This document shows, piece after piece, positions 16,484 to 24,565 of a stretch of 64,000 nucleotides of DNA. Within the stretch, counting starts at the first letter, position 1. Each line of letters starts with the position of its first letter. Origin of the DNA: Arenicellales bacterium (GTDB lineage: Bacteria; Pseudomonadota; Gammaproteobacteria; Arenicellales; JAJDZL01); the NCBI GenBank assembly GCA_951813075.1, contig OX638343.1:2869999-2933998 (forward strand), in the 5' to 3' direction. The translations under genes were made by a program, and so were the position numbers. The notes under the pieces were generated by a model. That model was not told the origin of the DNA. It made no database searches and worked only from the letters and a program-made list of their open reading frames with translations.

Positions 16484-17880
16484 GACGTATCCGGTTCATT
16501 GTTTGATCGCAATGTTGCGCCAGGCATCTGATATTCATCATCTTCATGTTCATTCGCCACCAGGCAACCCCAGTTCAATGCTCGATCCTGAATATATCGT
16601 TTTCCCAATTGCCAGGCAATTTGCGCCTTGGTGAGTTCCGCACCTAGATAGAACGCATGTGACCCATCATTTTCCACTTTTAAGTGTGGGAAAAAATCGA
16701 AAGGGTCAGTGGATTCCAATATTCCGTCGCGGTTATAGATGTGAATGCCCTCATCGCTGATCTGAATACGAAAACTTGGGTCCTTTATCATTTGCGCCAA
16801 CTCGCGAATTTCTTCGGGCGATGTCGGAAAAGGTTTCGTTTCGTGCAACGCGAGCAAGCCATCGTCGTAATGCTGGGGTAGACTCGAATCCTGTTTGGCG
16901 GCGTACATGATGCGACGTGCCAGGTCGGCTTCGGCTACAGCAGTTCGGGCGTGTCCGCTCACCTCGGTGGTCAGTATTGCGCTTGCTTCCAGTTCAGAAG
17001 CAATTCCCAATAATATGGCCGTCATACCGATGGTGTCGGCTTCGGTAAGTTCAGTAATGTTTCCGGTTCCGATCATTATTGGAACTTCCGGGTATCGTTG
17101 ATGCAACTCGTAATATCGAGCTATTGACCGGGTAAAGCCGAAATGAATCGGATTCAATATCGAATCAGCGAGAAAATCGTTTCCCTTCGCACCAAGAACA
17201 TCAATTGATCTGTATAGCGAGTCGATTCCGGCATCACCATCAGGAATCAATATGGGGACACTATCGACTTCGTCAGCAATCCACAACGAATTCTCGGAAA
17301 GACTCAGCAGATAGTCTGCACCAGCCTTCCCGCCGCGCAAAAGTTCCGCAACATCAAGTGAATCGACGCTGACTTTGAACCCACTGTGTTTGAGTTCTGC
17401 CACCGATTCCTCCAAATGCGGAAAATCTTGTCCCGGTAGGCATCCAAGATCAATGACATCCGCGCCTGATTCTTGATATTTTTTCGCTGCTCCAACAATT
17501 TGCTCGACTGTCATATTAGGTGCGTCGACGATTTCGGCGAAAATTGATACAGAATAATCGTCGAGTTGAGCACTACGAGAGGGTGCTCCGAAATACTCCG
17601 GCAAATCCTTCAGATCTTTGGGTCCTTTGATGACTTTCACGCCGTAGTGATCCGATAGGTTTTCGATGTTTCCGGCGCAAAGACCAGGCAACATAATCGT
17701 GTCGAAACTTTCAACATCGCTCAAACGCCGCTTCAGCATTCCTTCGGAAATGAGTGCGGCTACGCTGACTCCGAGGGGTCGGATCTCGTATGAGAACTCC
17801 TCAGAGCTGATGCTGTCAATCGTGCGTTGCAGACTGGATTGTGCCAGCTTGCCCGTTACGAACAGGATTCGCTCAGGCAT
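16480..17880 (-). CDS. DUF6513 / dihydropteroate-synthase-like protein of H4MPT clusters
   Basis: This 466-residue protein has an N-terminal DUF6513-type region (MPERILFVTGKLAQSSLQRT), a central TIM-barrel resembling dihydropteroate synthase (GADVIDLGCLPGQ, KVSVDSLDVAELLRGGKAG, PIMIGTGNITELTEAD) and a C-terminal extension ending near residue 440. This DHPS-related family occurs in methanogens and H4MPT-using bacteria. Because H4MPT carries a ribofuranosylaminobenzene rather than p-aminobenzoate unit, a role in coupling the pterin is plausible but not shown. The gene overlaps the flavoprotein gene by 25 bases and DUF447 by four. Confidence 0.82.
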   Translation of the reverse strand: MPERILFVTGKLAQSSLQRTIDSISSEEFSYEIRPLGVSVAALISEGMLKRRLSDVESFDTIMLPGLCAGNIENLSDHYGVKVIKGPKDLKDLPEYFGAPSRSAQLDDYSVSIFAEIVDAPNMTVEQIVGAAKKYQESGADVIDLGCLPGQDFPHLEESVAELKHSGFKVSVDSLDVAELLRGGKAGADYLLSLSENSLWIADEVDSVPILIPDGDAGIDSLYRSIDVLGAKGNDFLADSILNPIHFGFTRSIARYYELHQRYPEVPIMIGTGNITELTEADTIGMTAILLGIASELEASAILTTEVSGHARTAVAEADLARRIMYAAKQDSSLPQHYDDGLLALHETKPFPTSPEEIRELAQMIKDPSFRIQISDEGIHIYNRDGILESTDPFDFFPHLKVENDGSHAFYLGAELTKAQIAWQLGKRYIQDRALNWGCLVANEHEDDEYQMPGATLRSNNEPDTS

Positions 17881-18431
17881 TCCATCCTTTGCAGCACAGC
17901 ATGCTGCAACTCTTTTATGTCAGTTGTTGAAGTGGTGTTTTCGAATTCACCAATTTTTCTGGCGCATTCAAGATCAATTTCTCGGGGGTAGACTGTCACC
18001 ATTTTTCCCGGTGCCGGTGTTATCACAACCGGTTCAGTATCACAAGCGTATACGATAATCGGAATTTGGCACTTTCCCGCTTGTGCGAAAACATTTGTAA
18101 CCAAAGTGTCAGAAATACCGGCTACACATTTTGCCACCGTATTGGACGTCGCTGGGGCGATAACCAGTGTGTGATAGTTTCCTTCGTAGAACTGTCCGAC
18201 CGGTACCGCACTGGCGGTCGAGTCATGGAACATACGGATTTGAGCATTGCGGAGTCGGTCGATGTATTTGTACATGACGAGTACCTCTTCAACCGCCTTA
18301 CTCAAGAAAACGTCCACATCATTCAGCTCGACCAGAAATTCCAGACACTCTTCAAGGTCATGACCCGAACCGGTTAGTGCCCAGGCAAATCTCGCTTTTT
18401 CGTATCGACGGGGCATTTCTATGTTTATCAA
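17856..18431 (-). CDS. Flavoprotein of the DmrB/DmrX (archaeal dihydromethanopterin reductase-like) type
   Basis: This 191-residue FMN-type flavoprotein has the flavoprotein fold: FAWALTGSGHDLEECLEF at the N-terminus, LVIAPATSNTVAKCVAGISDTLVTNVFAQAGK-type nucleotide-binding segments, and PIIVYACDTEP. Related flavoproteins reduce dihydromethanopterin to H4MPT. Together with the downstream DUF6513 and DUF447 genes (overlapping by 25 and 4 bases) it forms a coupled three-gene unit. The start is ATG 18431; the internal ATG five codons on (MPRRYEK) is equally possible. The assignment is by family resemblance and gene context. Confidence 0.78.
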   Translation of the reverse strand: MINIEMPRRYEKARFAWALTGSGHDLEECLEFLVELNDVDVFLSKAVEEVLVMYKYIDRLRNAQIRMFHDSTASAVPVGQFYEGNYHTLVIAPATSNTVAKCVAGISDTLVTNVFAQAGKCQIPIIVYACDTEPVVITPAPGKMVTVYPREIDLECARKIGEFENTTSTTDIKELQHAVLQRMECLSESCS

Positions 18432-18464
18432 TGTGACATTAAGCCATTCGCGTAGATGTATGAG

Positions 18465-19892
18465 TTATTGCTCACGCCAGTGGATCTCTTTTCCGATCGT
18501 CCTCATTTTCTCCTTGATGACTTCCTTTGAATAAAAGTCGTCGACCCGACTTGCCGCGTCATTCAAGGCGCTCATTGCCAACTCCAAGTCTCCCAGACGA
18601 AAATGGTATTCGACTTTGGTAAGGTAAGCTGTAAGGAAATCTTCGGACTTCAATGCGGCTTCGGACTGCAGTAGATATAACTGCAGACTATCTGGTAGTC
18701 TCTGAATATGCTTTCTGATGTATCGATTTGCTTCTTGCGGGTTACCCGTTCGAATCAAAGCCCGCGTATATAGCTCAACAACAGCACCAGTGGGATCCGC
18801 ACCAAGCGCTGTCTCTTTGAGTAACGACTCTGCGGCTTCAAATTCATGAGTATCCAATTCAATTTCGGCTGCTGCTGTCAATAGCCAAATATTGTCCGGC
18901 AGACGAGTTCGAAGTTTACGAAGATGATCGCGGGCTGATTCCACGTCTCCATCCTTGGCCAGTGACAGTGCGTAACCGTACAGCGCAGCGGCTTGTTCGA
19001 TTTCGTTTCCAGTCGTCAATTCGCCCTCAAAATATTTGTAGGTCTTGTTTGGTTCCCAATTGAAAAGAACTCGGACCCGAGCTCTGGCAAAATGAAAATC
19101 TTCCGAAAATTGTGGCTCCGGAATATTCTTGTATCGTTTGACCCTTGCCTCAAAACTAGCAATTCTTTCTGGTGTTATGGGATGGGTGTTGTGAATATTA
19201 CTCTGCAAGCTACCTTGCTCACGAATTTCCTGTTCCAAAGCAATCATGAAATCCCTTGCATCAAGCGGACTATATCCGGACGCAGTCAGAATCTGAAGCC
19301 CGACCGCATCCGCTTCTCGTTCATAACTCAAGGTGTGGTCGATCATCGCTTCTACCTGTGCTGCATGCGCACCCGCAGCAACGGCAATGCCTTCATCGCC
19401 ACCGGCTGCAATACCCGCCAGAACGAGAAGAATAGATGGCAGAAGAGTAGTTGCGTAGTTTTTGGACAATCTGGACAAATGGTTTTGCTTGTGATGTGCA
19501 AGTTCGTGTGCGATTACCGATGCCAGTTGTCCTTCGTTGCCAGCAATTTCAATGATTCCTGTGTTGATGAAAAATGTGGCCCCCGGTCCGGCGAAAGCAT
19601 TGATTGACGTATCAACAGCCACGTAGTAGCTTAGCGGATCGGAATCCATGTTCGAGTTTTTTGCAAGTTTTTTCGCCAAATCATACACATAGGTGTTGAT
19701 CAGAATGTCTTCTGATAGGGCAATAGATTCTCGGATCAGATGCAGAAAATGTCTGCTTTCACGTTCAAGTTGTTTGGACTTGAACAGATTCTTGGATTGC
19801 GCCTCAGTCTGTATGACGCTCTGGGGAGCGCACCACAAAAGGACTCCCAACAAGGAAAGAAGGATGGTCAGTTTTATTGTTTTGATTTTGAT
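18465..19892 (-). CDS. Periplasmic M48 metalloprotease with TPR tail (BepA-like)
   Basis: This exported zinc protease has the M48 motif VIAHELAHHKQNH, the downstream EREADAVGLQIL (third ligand Glu) and a TPR-rich C-terminal half (from about residue 270), the architecture of BepA/YfgC, which acts in outer-membrane protein quality control. A full signal peptide (KLTILLSLLGVLLWCAP) is only obtained if translation starts upstream of the first TTG at 19853. A GGAG lies eight bases before an in-frame ATC at 19892, giving 475 residues. A CTG at 19871 is an alternative. No ATG or GTG is available in this stretch, so the start is uncertain. Confidence 0.82.
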   Translation of the reverse strand: MKIKTIKLTILLSLLGVLLWCAPQSVIQTEAQSKNLFKSKQLERESRHFLHLIRESIALSEDILINTYVYDLAKKLAKNSNMDSDPLSYYVAVDTSINAFAGPGATFFINTGIIEIAGNEGQLASVIAHELAHHKQNHLSRLSKNYATTLLPSILLVLAGIAAGGDEGIAVAAGAHAAQVEAMIDHTLSYEREADAVGLQILTASGYSPLDARDFMIALEQEIREQGSLQSNIHNTHPITPERIASFEARVKRYKNIPEPQFSEDFHFARARVRVLFNWEPNKTYKYFEGELTTGNEIEQAAALYGYALSLAKDGDVESARDHLRKLRTRLPDNIWLLTAAAEIELDTHEFEAAESLLKETALGADPTGAVVELYTRALIRTGNPQEANRYIRKHIQRLPDSLQLYLLQSEAALKSEDFLTAYLTKVEYHFRLGDLELAMSALNDAASRVDDFYSKEVIKEKMRTIGKEIHWREQ

Positions 19893-20084
19893 TTGAGAAT
19901 CTCCGGGAAGAAATTAGGAATGCTGATTGACCCAGGCCACAAATTACTGATTTGGACGGTAATATCTAGATTTTATCAGTATCGAAATTTACAATTTTCT
20001 AATTCGGTACAATGAATCGGATTGAATGAATCGTTACACGGCATGGACGCAACACGCCTATCTTATTCAACCCACAGTCAATAA

Positions 20085-20477
20085 ATGAAGTTCAATATTC
20101 TTGTCAACGAAGGGCCTTACACTCATCAGGCATCCGATTCGGCATATCAGTTTGCAAAGGCGGCGGTCAATGCAGGACACGAAGTGATCCGCGTATTCTT
20201 CTATCATGATGGTGTCTACAATGCAAATCGGCTGAGCGCACCATCGGTTGATGATCGTGATGTAGTGAATCAATGGGTGCGTTTTGCAGATGAATACGAA
20301 ATCGATCTTGCGGTCTGCGTCACAGCCTCGCTGAAGCGCGGCATACTGAGTGACCAATCGGCGTTGCGATACGGTAAGAATGTAGACAATATCGAAAAGA
20401 AATTTCAGGTTGCCGGAGTCGGTTACTTTATCGAAGGTAGCATCATTGCAGACCGGACTATTGTTTTTGGTGACTGA
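20085..20477 (+). CDS. dsrE: DsrE, sulfurtransferase subunit of DsrEFH
   Basis: This 130-residue protein of the DsrE/TusD family carries the sulfur-carrying Cys at position 78 in AVCVTASLKRGI, the same number as the catalytic Cys of Allochromatium DsrE. In sulfur oxidisers DsrE2F2H2 relays sulfur from TusA to DsrC on the way to reverse-type sulfite reductase. It is the first gene of a six-gene plus-strand run (dsrE-F-H-C-M-K). The Ala-Ser-Leu-Lys-Arg-Gly context is typical of oxidisers, though TusD of tRNA thiolation is homologous. The accompanying Cys in DsrH and the dsrMK genes favour the sulfur-oxidation assignment. Confidence 0.9.
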   Translation: MKFNILVNEGPYTHQASDSAYQFAKAAVNAGHEVIRVFFYHDGVYNANRLSAPSVDDRDVVNQWVRFADEYEIDLAVCVTASLKRGILSDQSALRYGKNVDNIEKKFQVAGVGYFIEGSIIADRTIVFGD

Positions 20478-20495
20478 ACAGCCGTTAGATTATCC

Positions 20496-20888
20496 ATGGA
20501 CTCTTTAAAGAAACGCATCATGTATGTCAATCGTCGCGCACCATACGGTACCGTATACGCGCTTGAGGCACTTGATGTAGTTTTGGCTGGTGCGGTATTT
20601 GAGCAGGAAGTGAGTGTTGTGTTTCTTGATGACGGCGTGTATCAACTAAGGCGTGGTCAGAATCCTGCAGTCCTGAATATGAAAGATTTTTCCAAAACGT
20701 TTGGTGCATTGCCCGATTTCGATGTCATGTATTTATATGTTGATGAGGAATCCTTGGTACAACGAGGCATGACAGCCCGGGATCTGATCGAAGTTCCTCG
20801 CGAAGATGATACTGATGCGGTTACATTGATCTCGTCAACTGATTTGTCCTCATTAATGGACCAACAGGATGTTGTCCTGCAGTTCTAA
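20496..20888 (+). CDS. dsrF: DsrF, subunit of the DsrEFH sulfurtransferase
   Basis: This 130-residue DsrF/TusC-family subunit reads RIMYVNRRAPYGTVYALEALDVVLAGA and VVFLDDGVYQLRRGQ, diagnostic of the family. It lacks the sulfur-transferring Cys, as expected, and is a structural partner in the E2F2H2 hexamer. It lies 18 bp after dsrE and 9 bp before dsrH. Confidence 0.9.
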   Translation: MDSLKKRIMYVNRRAPYGTVYALEALDVVLAGAVFEQEVSVVFLDDGVYQLRRGQNPAVLNMKDFSKTFGALPDFDVMYLYVDEESLVQRGMTARDLIEVPREDDTDAVTLISSTDLSSLMDQQDVVLQF

Positions 20889-20897
20889 CGAAAACCA

Positions 20898-21200
20898 ATG
20901 CTTCATACGGTCAACAAATCATCATCAGAAAAATCAACGCTCGTGAGTTGTTTGCGTCTTGCCGCAGATGACGCCGATATACTTCTGATTGAGGATGCAG
21001 TCTATGCGGCGATGACCGGTACTCAAACCGAGTCGATCATTCAGAGTGCATTGGCAAGGTATCAGATTTATGTGCTTGAGCCGGATCTTGAATGCCGAGG
21101 ATTGGATAAATCAAGATTGATCAGTGGTGTAAAGGCTGTTGGTTACGATGGGTTCGTGGAACTATCGGTCAAAAACAGTGCGGTACACTCCTGGCTCTGA
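20898..21200 (+). CDS. dsrH: DsrH, subunit of the DsrEFH sulfurtransferase
   Basis: This 100-residue DsrH/TusB-family subunit begins MLHTVNKSSSEKSTLVSCLR and so carries the Cys (C18) that corresponds to Cys20 of Allochromatium DsrH and is typical of sulfur oxidisers rather than of tRNA-thiolating TusB. IEDAVYAAMTG follows, as in the family. The 15-bp gap to dsrC and close packing imply co-transcription. Confidence 0.9.
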   Translation: MLHTVNKSSSEKSTLVSCLRLAADDADILLIEDAVYAAMTGTQTESIIQSALARYQIYVLEPDLECRGLDKSRLISGVKAVGYDGFVELSVKNSAVHSWL

Positions 21201-21215
21201 GAGCGGGTTTTCAGC

Positions 21216-21548
21216 ATGACTCTTGAACTCGATGGCAAGATGTATCCGACAGATCCGGAAGGGTTTCTGGTTGACCCCGAAGAGTGGTCTGAGGATCTGG
21301 CTCGAAAGATGGCCGAGGATGATCGATGCGAACTGGGCCCAGACCACTGGCAGGCGATCTATATACTGCGGGAATATTACGCACAGTACGCAATCGCACC
21401 ACCAATTCGTATCTTGATACGTCACATGGGAAAGAAGCTGGGCAGGGAGAAAGCCAACAGCCCCTATCTATATGAATTGTTTCCGCACGGACCGGCAAAA
21501 CAGGCTTGCCGCTACGCCGGATTACCGAAACCGACTGGTTGTATTTGA
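21216..21548 (+). CDS. dsrC: DsrC, sulfur-carrier protein with both C-terminal cysteines
   Basis: This 110-residue DsrC ends in CRYAGLPKPTGCI, so it has both conserved cysteines (C98 and the penultimate C109) ten residues apart. This distinguishes true DsrC, which forms a trisulfide with sulfite reductase, from TusE, which keeps only the last Cys. DsrC links DsrEFH, sulfite reductase and the DsrMK membrane complex, and DsrK is thought to exchange its disulfide. It sits between dsrH and dsrM. Confidence 0.93.
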   Translation: MTLELDGKMYPTDPEGFLVDPEEWSEDLARKMAEDDRCELGPDHWQAIYILREYYAQYAIAPPIRILIRHMGKKLGREKANSPYLYELFPHGPAKQACRYAGLPKPTGCI

Positions 21549-21594
21549 TAATATTTTTAGCAGACGGAACTGATGCTCTTGGCGGAGCATACAG

Positions 21595-22272
21595 GTGGAT
21601 ATGAGCCTCTTTGTTGCCAGTGCGCTATATACGGCTGTGGCTGTACTCACAATCGGGGTGTTGTGGAAAATATTCCTGTACGCCCGTACCCCGGTACCGC
21701 ACATGATCGCGGTTGCACCAGTTCCGCGAACGAGATTGGGGGTATTGAGCCGACTCGTTCGGGAAACACTGTTTTTTGAGAGTCTGTTCCGAGCGAGCAA
21801 GTGGACTTGGCTGTTCGGCTGGATATTTCACTACGCCTTGGCAGTCGTCTTGCTTCGGCATCTTTACTTTGTGACCGATCCAATTCCAGCCTGGTTGGGG
21901 ATCGTATTTGTTCCTTCGGACTATGCTGCCTGGCTCTTGACTGCGAGTCTCGTAGGTTTACTCCTGAGACGGTTGTCGGTTAGCCGGGTTCGATACATAT
22001 CCAGTCCATCAGACTATGCCATGCTGTTGTTACTGCTGGTCATCGGTGCCAGTGGTCTGTTGCTTCGATACGGGACGCATGTGAACATCGTTGCCGTGCG
22101 GGAGTTCACGCTTGGATTGCTTGCATTGTCACCTAAAGATTTACCGCAAAATCTGACGCTGTATATACATATATTCAGTGTGGCTATACTCGCTGTTGTT
22201 TTCCCTTTCAGCAAGCTCATACATTTTCCTGGTTACTATTTCAGCCCAAGTCATAACCAGCGTTACCAGTAA
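21595..22272 (+). CDS. dsrM: DsrM, membrane cytochrome b subunit
   Basis: This 225-residue integral membrane protein has about five helices and resembles the NarI-like DsrM/HmeC subunit, which binds heme b and links DsrK to the quinone pool. Candidate heme His residues lie in LFGWIFHYALAV, LLRHLYFV and LYIHIFSVA. GTG 21595, with GGAG seven bases upstream, was taken as start; ATG 21601 is the alternative. dsrK follows at once. DsrMK without DsrJOP exists in some sulfate and sulfite reducers, and no dsrJOP is adjacent here. Confidence 0.88.
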   Translation: MDMSLFVASALYTAVAVLTIGVLWKIFLYARTPVPHMIAVAPVPRTRLGVLSRLVRETLFFESLFRASKWTWLFGWIFHYALAVVLLRHLYFVTDPIPAWLGIVFVPSDYAAWLLTASLVGLLLRRLSVSRVRYISSPSDYAMLLLLLVIGASGLLLRYGTHVNIVAVREFTLGLLALSPKDLPQNLTLYIHIFSVAILAVVFPFSKLIHFPGYYFSPSHNQRYQ

Positions 22273-22278
22273 TTGACA

Positions 22279-23742
22279 ATGTCGGCACTATATAACCGAA
22301 TCATGAAAAAAAACGTGTCACCAAAGATCAAAGAAAGAGCCATGTCGCATGGCAAGCCTTTTTTCGAGACAGGAAACGATCAAAGCGGCGCGCTGGTCGA
22401 AGGCTGGAAAGAAATTGCAATTGAGAAACTGGGCGAGATCGCTGATTCAAATCGGGGATTTCGACTGTTTCTCGACAGTTGTGTCAAATGCGGTGCATGC
22501 ACAGACAAGTGCCATTATTTTCTTGGCACCGGTGACCCGTTGAATATGCCGGTCGCAAGGCAAGATCTGATTCGAGGGGTGTATCGACGTTACCACACTT
22601 TGTCTGGACAACTGTTCCCTCGTTTTGTAGGGGCGGTGGACTTGACAGAAGAACTCATCGAGGACTGGAGCACCTATTTGTACCAATGTTCGGAATGCCG
22701 TCGTTGCTCTGTATTCTGTCCGTTCGGCATTGATACAGCAGAAGTTACCATGGCCGGCCGATCAATACTTGATGCGGTTGGACTCAAGCAGAAATACATT
22801 CACGCGGTTCTCACCAATGTTCACAAGATTGGCAATAATCTGGGGATGATAGGGCCTGCTATCGCCGACACACTCGAGAGTTTGGAAGAAGAGGTTGAGG
22901 AAGATACCGGTGTGAACGTCAGATTTCCTTTGGACGAACCAAACGCTGAGGTTCTGCTGGTTGTTCCTTCTGCCGACTTGTACACCGAACCTCATGTTGA
23001 CGGACTTATCGGTTGCGCAAAAATATTTCATCAAGCCGGGATCAGGTGGACTATGGCGACCGAAGCATCAGAGGCCGCGAATTTTGGTTTATTTGTTGGC
23101 GATGATTCACACATGAGTGATATTGCAGAGCGAATATTGACAACTGCGCAAAATTTAGGTGCAGGTCAGATCGTCATCGGAGAGTGCGGACACGCATGGC
23201 GGGTCGCAAGCAGTTATTGGCGAAGTCTATTCAAGGACGGCATGCAGGGCTTTGAGCAGTTACCTGAGCCAGTTCACATATGCGAATATACGCACGGTCT
23301 GATAACTGAGGGCAGGGTGCGTCTGGACCGTACTGTTCATGACAGCAAGGTCATTACCTTCCATGATTCGTGTAATGTTGCGCGTGGTTCAAAAATGGGG
23401 GATCAGCCTCGCGATATCTATAGAATTCCGCGCGAACTATTGAAAGCTGCGTGCGAAAATTTTGTTGATATGGCACCGGATACGATCTGCGAGAACACAT
23501 TTTGTTGCGGTGGTGGTGGCGGATTACTGACCGATGAACTAATTGACGTTCGGGTGAGTGGGGCGTCTCCCCGAGTTCATGCGTTAGAACAGGTAATAGA
23601 AAAGTACGGCGTCACACACATGGCAGCAATCTGTGCAATTTGCAAAAGTCAGTTCAGGACGGTTCTACCGCACTACGGATTGGGAACCGACATGATTGTC
23701 AGTCTCCACCAGATTCTGGGAGATGCAGTGGTTTTGAATTGA
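22279..23742 (+). CDS. dsrK: DsrK, iron-sulfur subunit related to heterodisulfide reductase
   Basis: This 487-residue cytoplasmic protein has two 4Fe-4S clusters (CVKCGACTDKC and YQCSECRRCSVFCPFG) and a C-terminal CCG domain (HDSCNVARGS, NTFCCGGGGGLL, CAICKSQF) of the HdrD type that holds the catalytic noncubane cluster. With DsrM it transfers electrons between the DsrC disulfide and quinone. I chose ATG 22279; an in-frame TTG at 22273 abuts the dsrM stop. It is the last gene of the cluster: the next gene is on the opposite strand, so no dsrL, J, O, P or N follows. Confidence 0.92.
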   Translation: MSALYNRIMKKNVSPKIKERAMSHGKPFFETGNDQSGALVEGWKEIAIEKLGEIADSNRGFRLFLDSCVKCGACTDKCHYFLGTGDPLNMPVARQDLIRGVYRRYHTLSGQLFPRFVGAVDLTEELIEDWSTYLYQCSECRRCSVFCPFGIDTAEVTMAGRSILDAVGLKQKYIHAVLTNVHKIGNNLGMIGPAIADTLESLEEEVEEDTGVNVRFPLDEPNAEVLLVVPSADLYTEPHVDGLIGCAKIFHQAGIRWTMATEASEAANFGLFVGDDSHMSDIAERILTTAQNLGAGQIVIGECGHAWRVASSYWRSLFKDGMQGFEQLPEPVHICEYTHGLITEGRVRLDRTVHDSKVITFHDSCNVARGSKMGDQPRDIYRIPRELLKAACENFVDMAPDTICENTFCCGGGGGLLTDELIDVRVSGASPRVHALEQVIEKYGVTHMAAICAICKSQFRTVLPHYGLGTDMIVSLHQILGDAVVLN

Positions 23743-23754
23743 ACCTTGACCCGA

Positions 23755-24066
23755 TCAGATGTATTCCTTGCTGGAACGCCGTCTGGGGTCAGTTCGCTTG
23801 ACCACGCGGCCGAGAATGTCCTTGTAACCGATTACTACCGAGTCACTGCATTCATTTGACGCAGTGGCAAACTGCAAGACTCCATCAGAAATCGACAGTT
23901 TTCCCAACTGTAGCTGTTCTGCAACCTGAGCAACCGCATAATCGCCATGCAGTACTGTCATTTCCGGGTCGATGATTATGATCGAACCGGCTTTGAATTC
24001 AGGTGCCATACTATCGCCGACTACCCGTAGTACGAAAGGTTCTTTGGTTTTACACGTACCACTCAT
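23755..24066 (-). CDS. Stand-alone S24 (LexA-like) peptidase domain protein
   Basis: This 103-residue protein contains only the S24 peptidase domain. Ser19 lies in VVGDSMAPEFKAGS and Lys56 in LQLGKLSI, matching the Ser-Lys pair, and HGDYAVAQV resembles the domain core. There is no helix-turn-helix, so it is not LexA itself. It ends 12 bp from the dsrK stop on the opposite strand (convergent). Partner and substrate are unknown. Confidence 0.75.
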   Translation of the reverse strand: MSGTCKTKEPFVLRVVGDSMAPEFKAGSIIIIDPEMTVLHGDYAVAQVAEQLQLGKLSISDGVLQFATASNECSDSVVIGYKDILGRVVKRTDPRRRSSKEYI

Positions 24067-24565
24067 TTGTATATTTTAGAAGCCTGAAGTGGCAGAGCCA
24101 AAGACTGCGAGCCAAGCGATAAGAATTACCGACTCATTTGTAGCATTCTGCGTATGTATTCGTTGGTATGTGACGAAAGATCTACCGAGAAATCTGATGC
24201 TCTGTGTGCAGAACTTCAGCATGGCAGGGCTCTTTGTTGCTTTCAGCGGATGAGTGTTCGTTTTCGCTGGAATACAAAATATTTGCTTCCATGCGGATTC
24301 TCCTTTGCTCAAAACAGTGTCTAGGCGTCTCCGTCGCGCTTTTTCTGCTACGATTCTTTGCTGCTCACGTTCGGCAGCTCATCGCTTCTCTCGTTGCGTG
24401 AAATCGACTATCTTTACTCGGTGTCTCAAAACACTGAATTTGTGGATTGAATTGCACCGGGAGCAAAGGTTCCAATCAAACTGATATGGTAGCGCAGTAA
24501 GAATCTGTCTCTGTCTGTGGTAAACGGAATGCTGATCCGCGCTCATTCAATTCCAGCGGTTTAGT
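24067..24565. other. Intergenic region with one possible small ORF
   Basis: Of these 499 bases only a 36-codon minus-strand frame (24182-24292), listed separately, has a good ribosome binding site. Other frames here lack start signals or domain resemblance. No RNA gene or terminator is evident. Confidence 0.4.
24182..24292 (-). CDS. Possible small protein upstream of the S24 gene
   Basis: A 36-codon frame starts at ATG 24292 with AAAGGAG seven bases upstream and ends in LHTEHQISR. It reads toward the S24 peptidase gene, 116 bases away. It has no recognisable domain, and its only support is the ribosome binding site. It may be a leader peptide or the stump of a decayed gene. Confidence 0.25.
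   Translation of the reverse strand: MEANILYSSENEHSSAESNKEPCHAEVLHTEHQISR

Noticed and set aside
20085..21200. TusBCD (tRNA thiolation) instead of DsrEFH
   Set aside because: The DsrH-type Cys, the two-Cys DsrC and adjoining dsrM and dsrK favour the sulfur-oxidation proteins.
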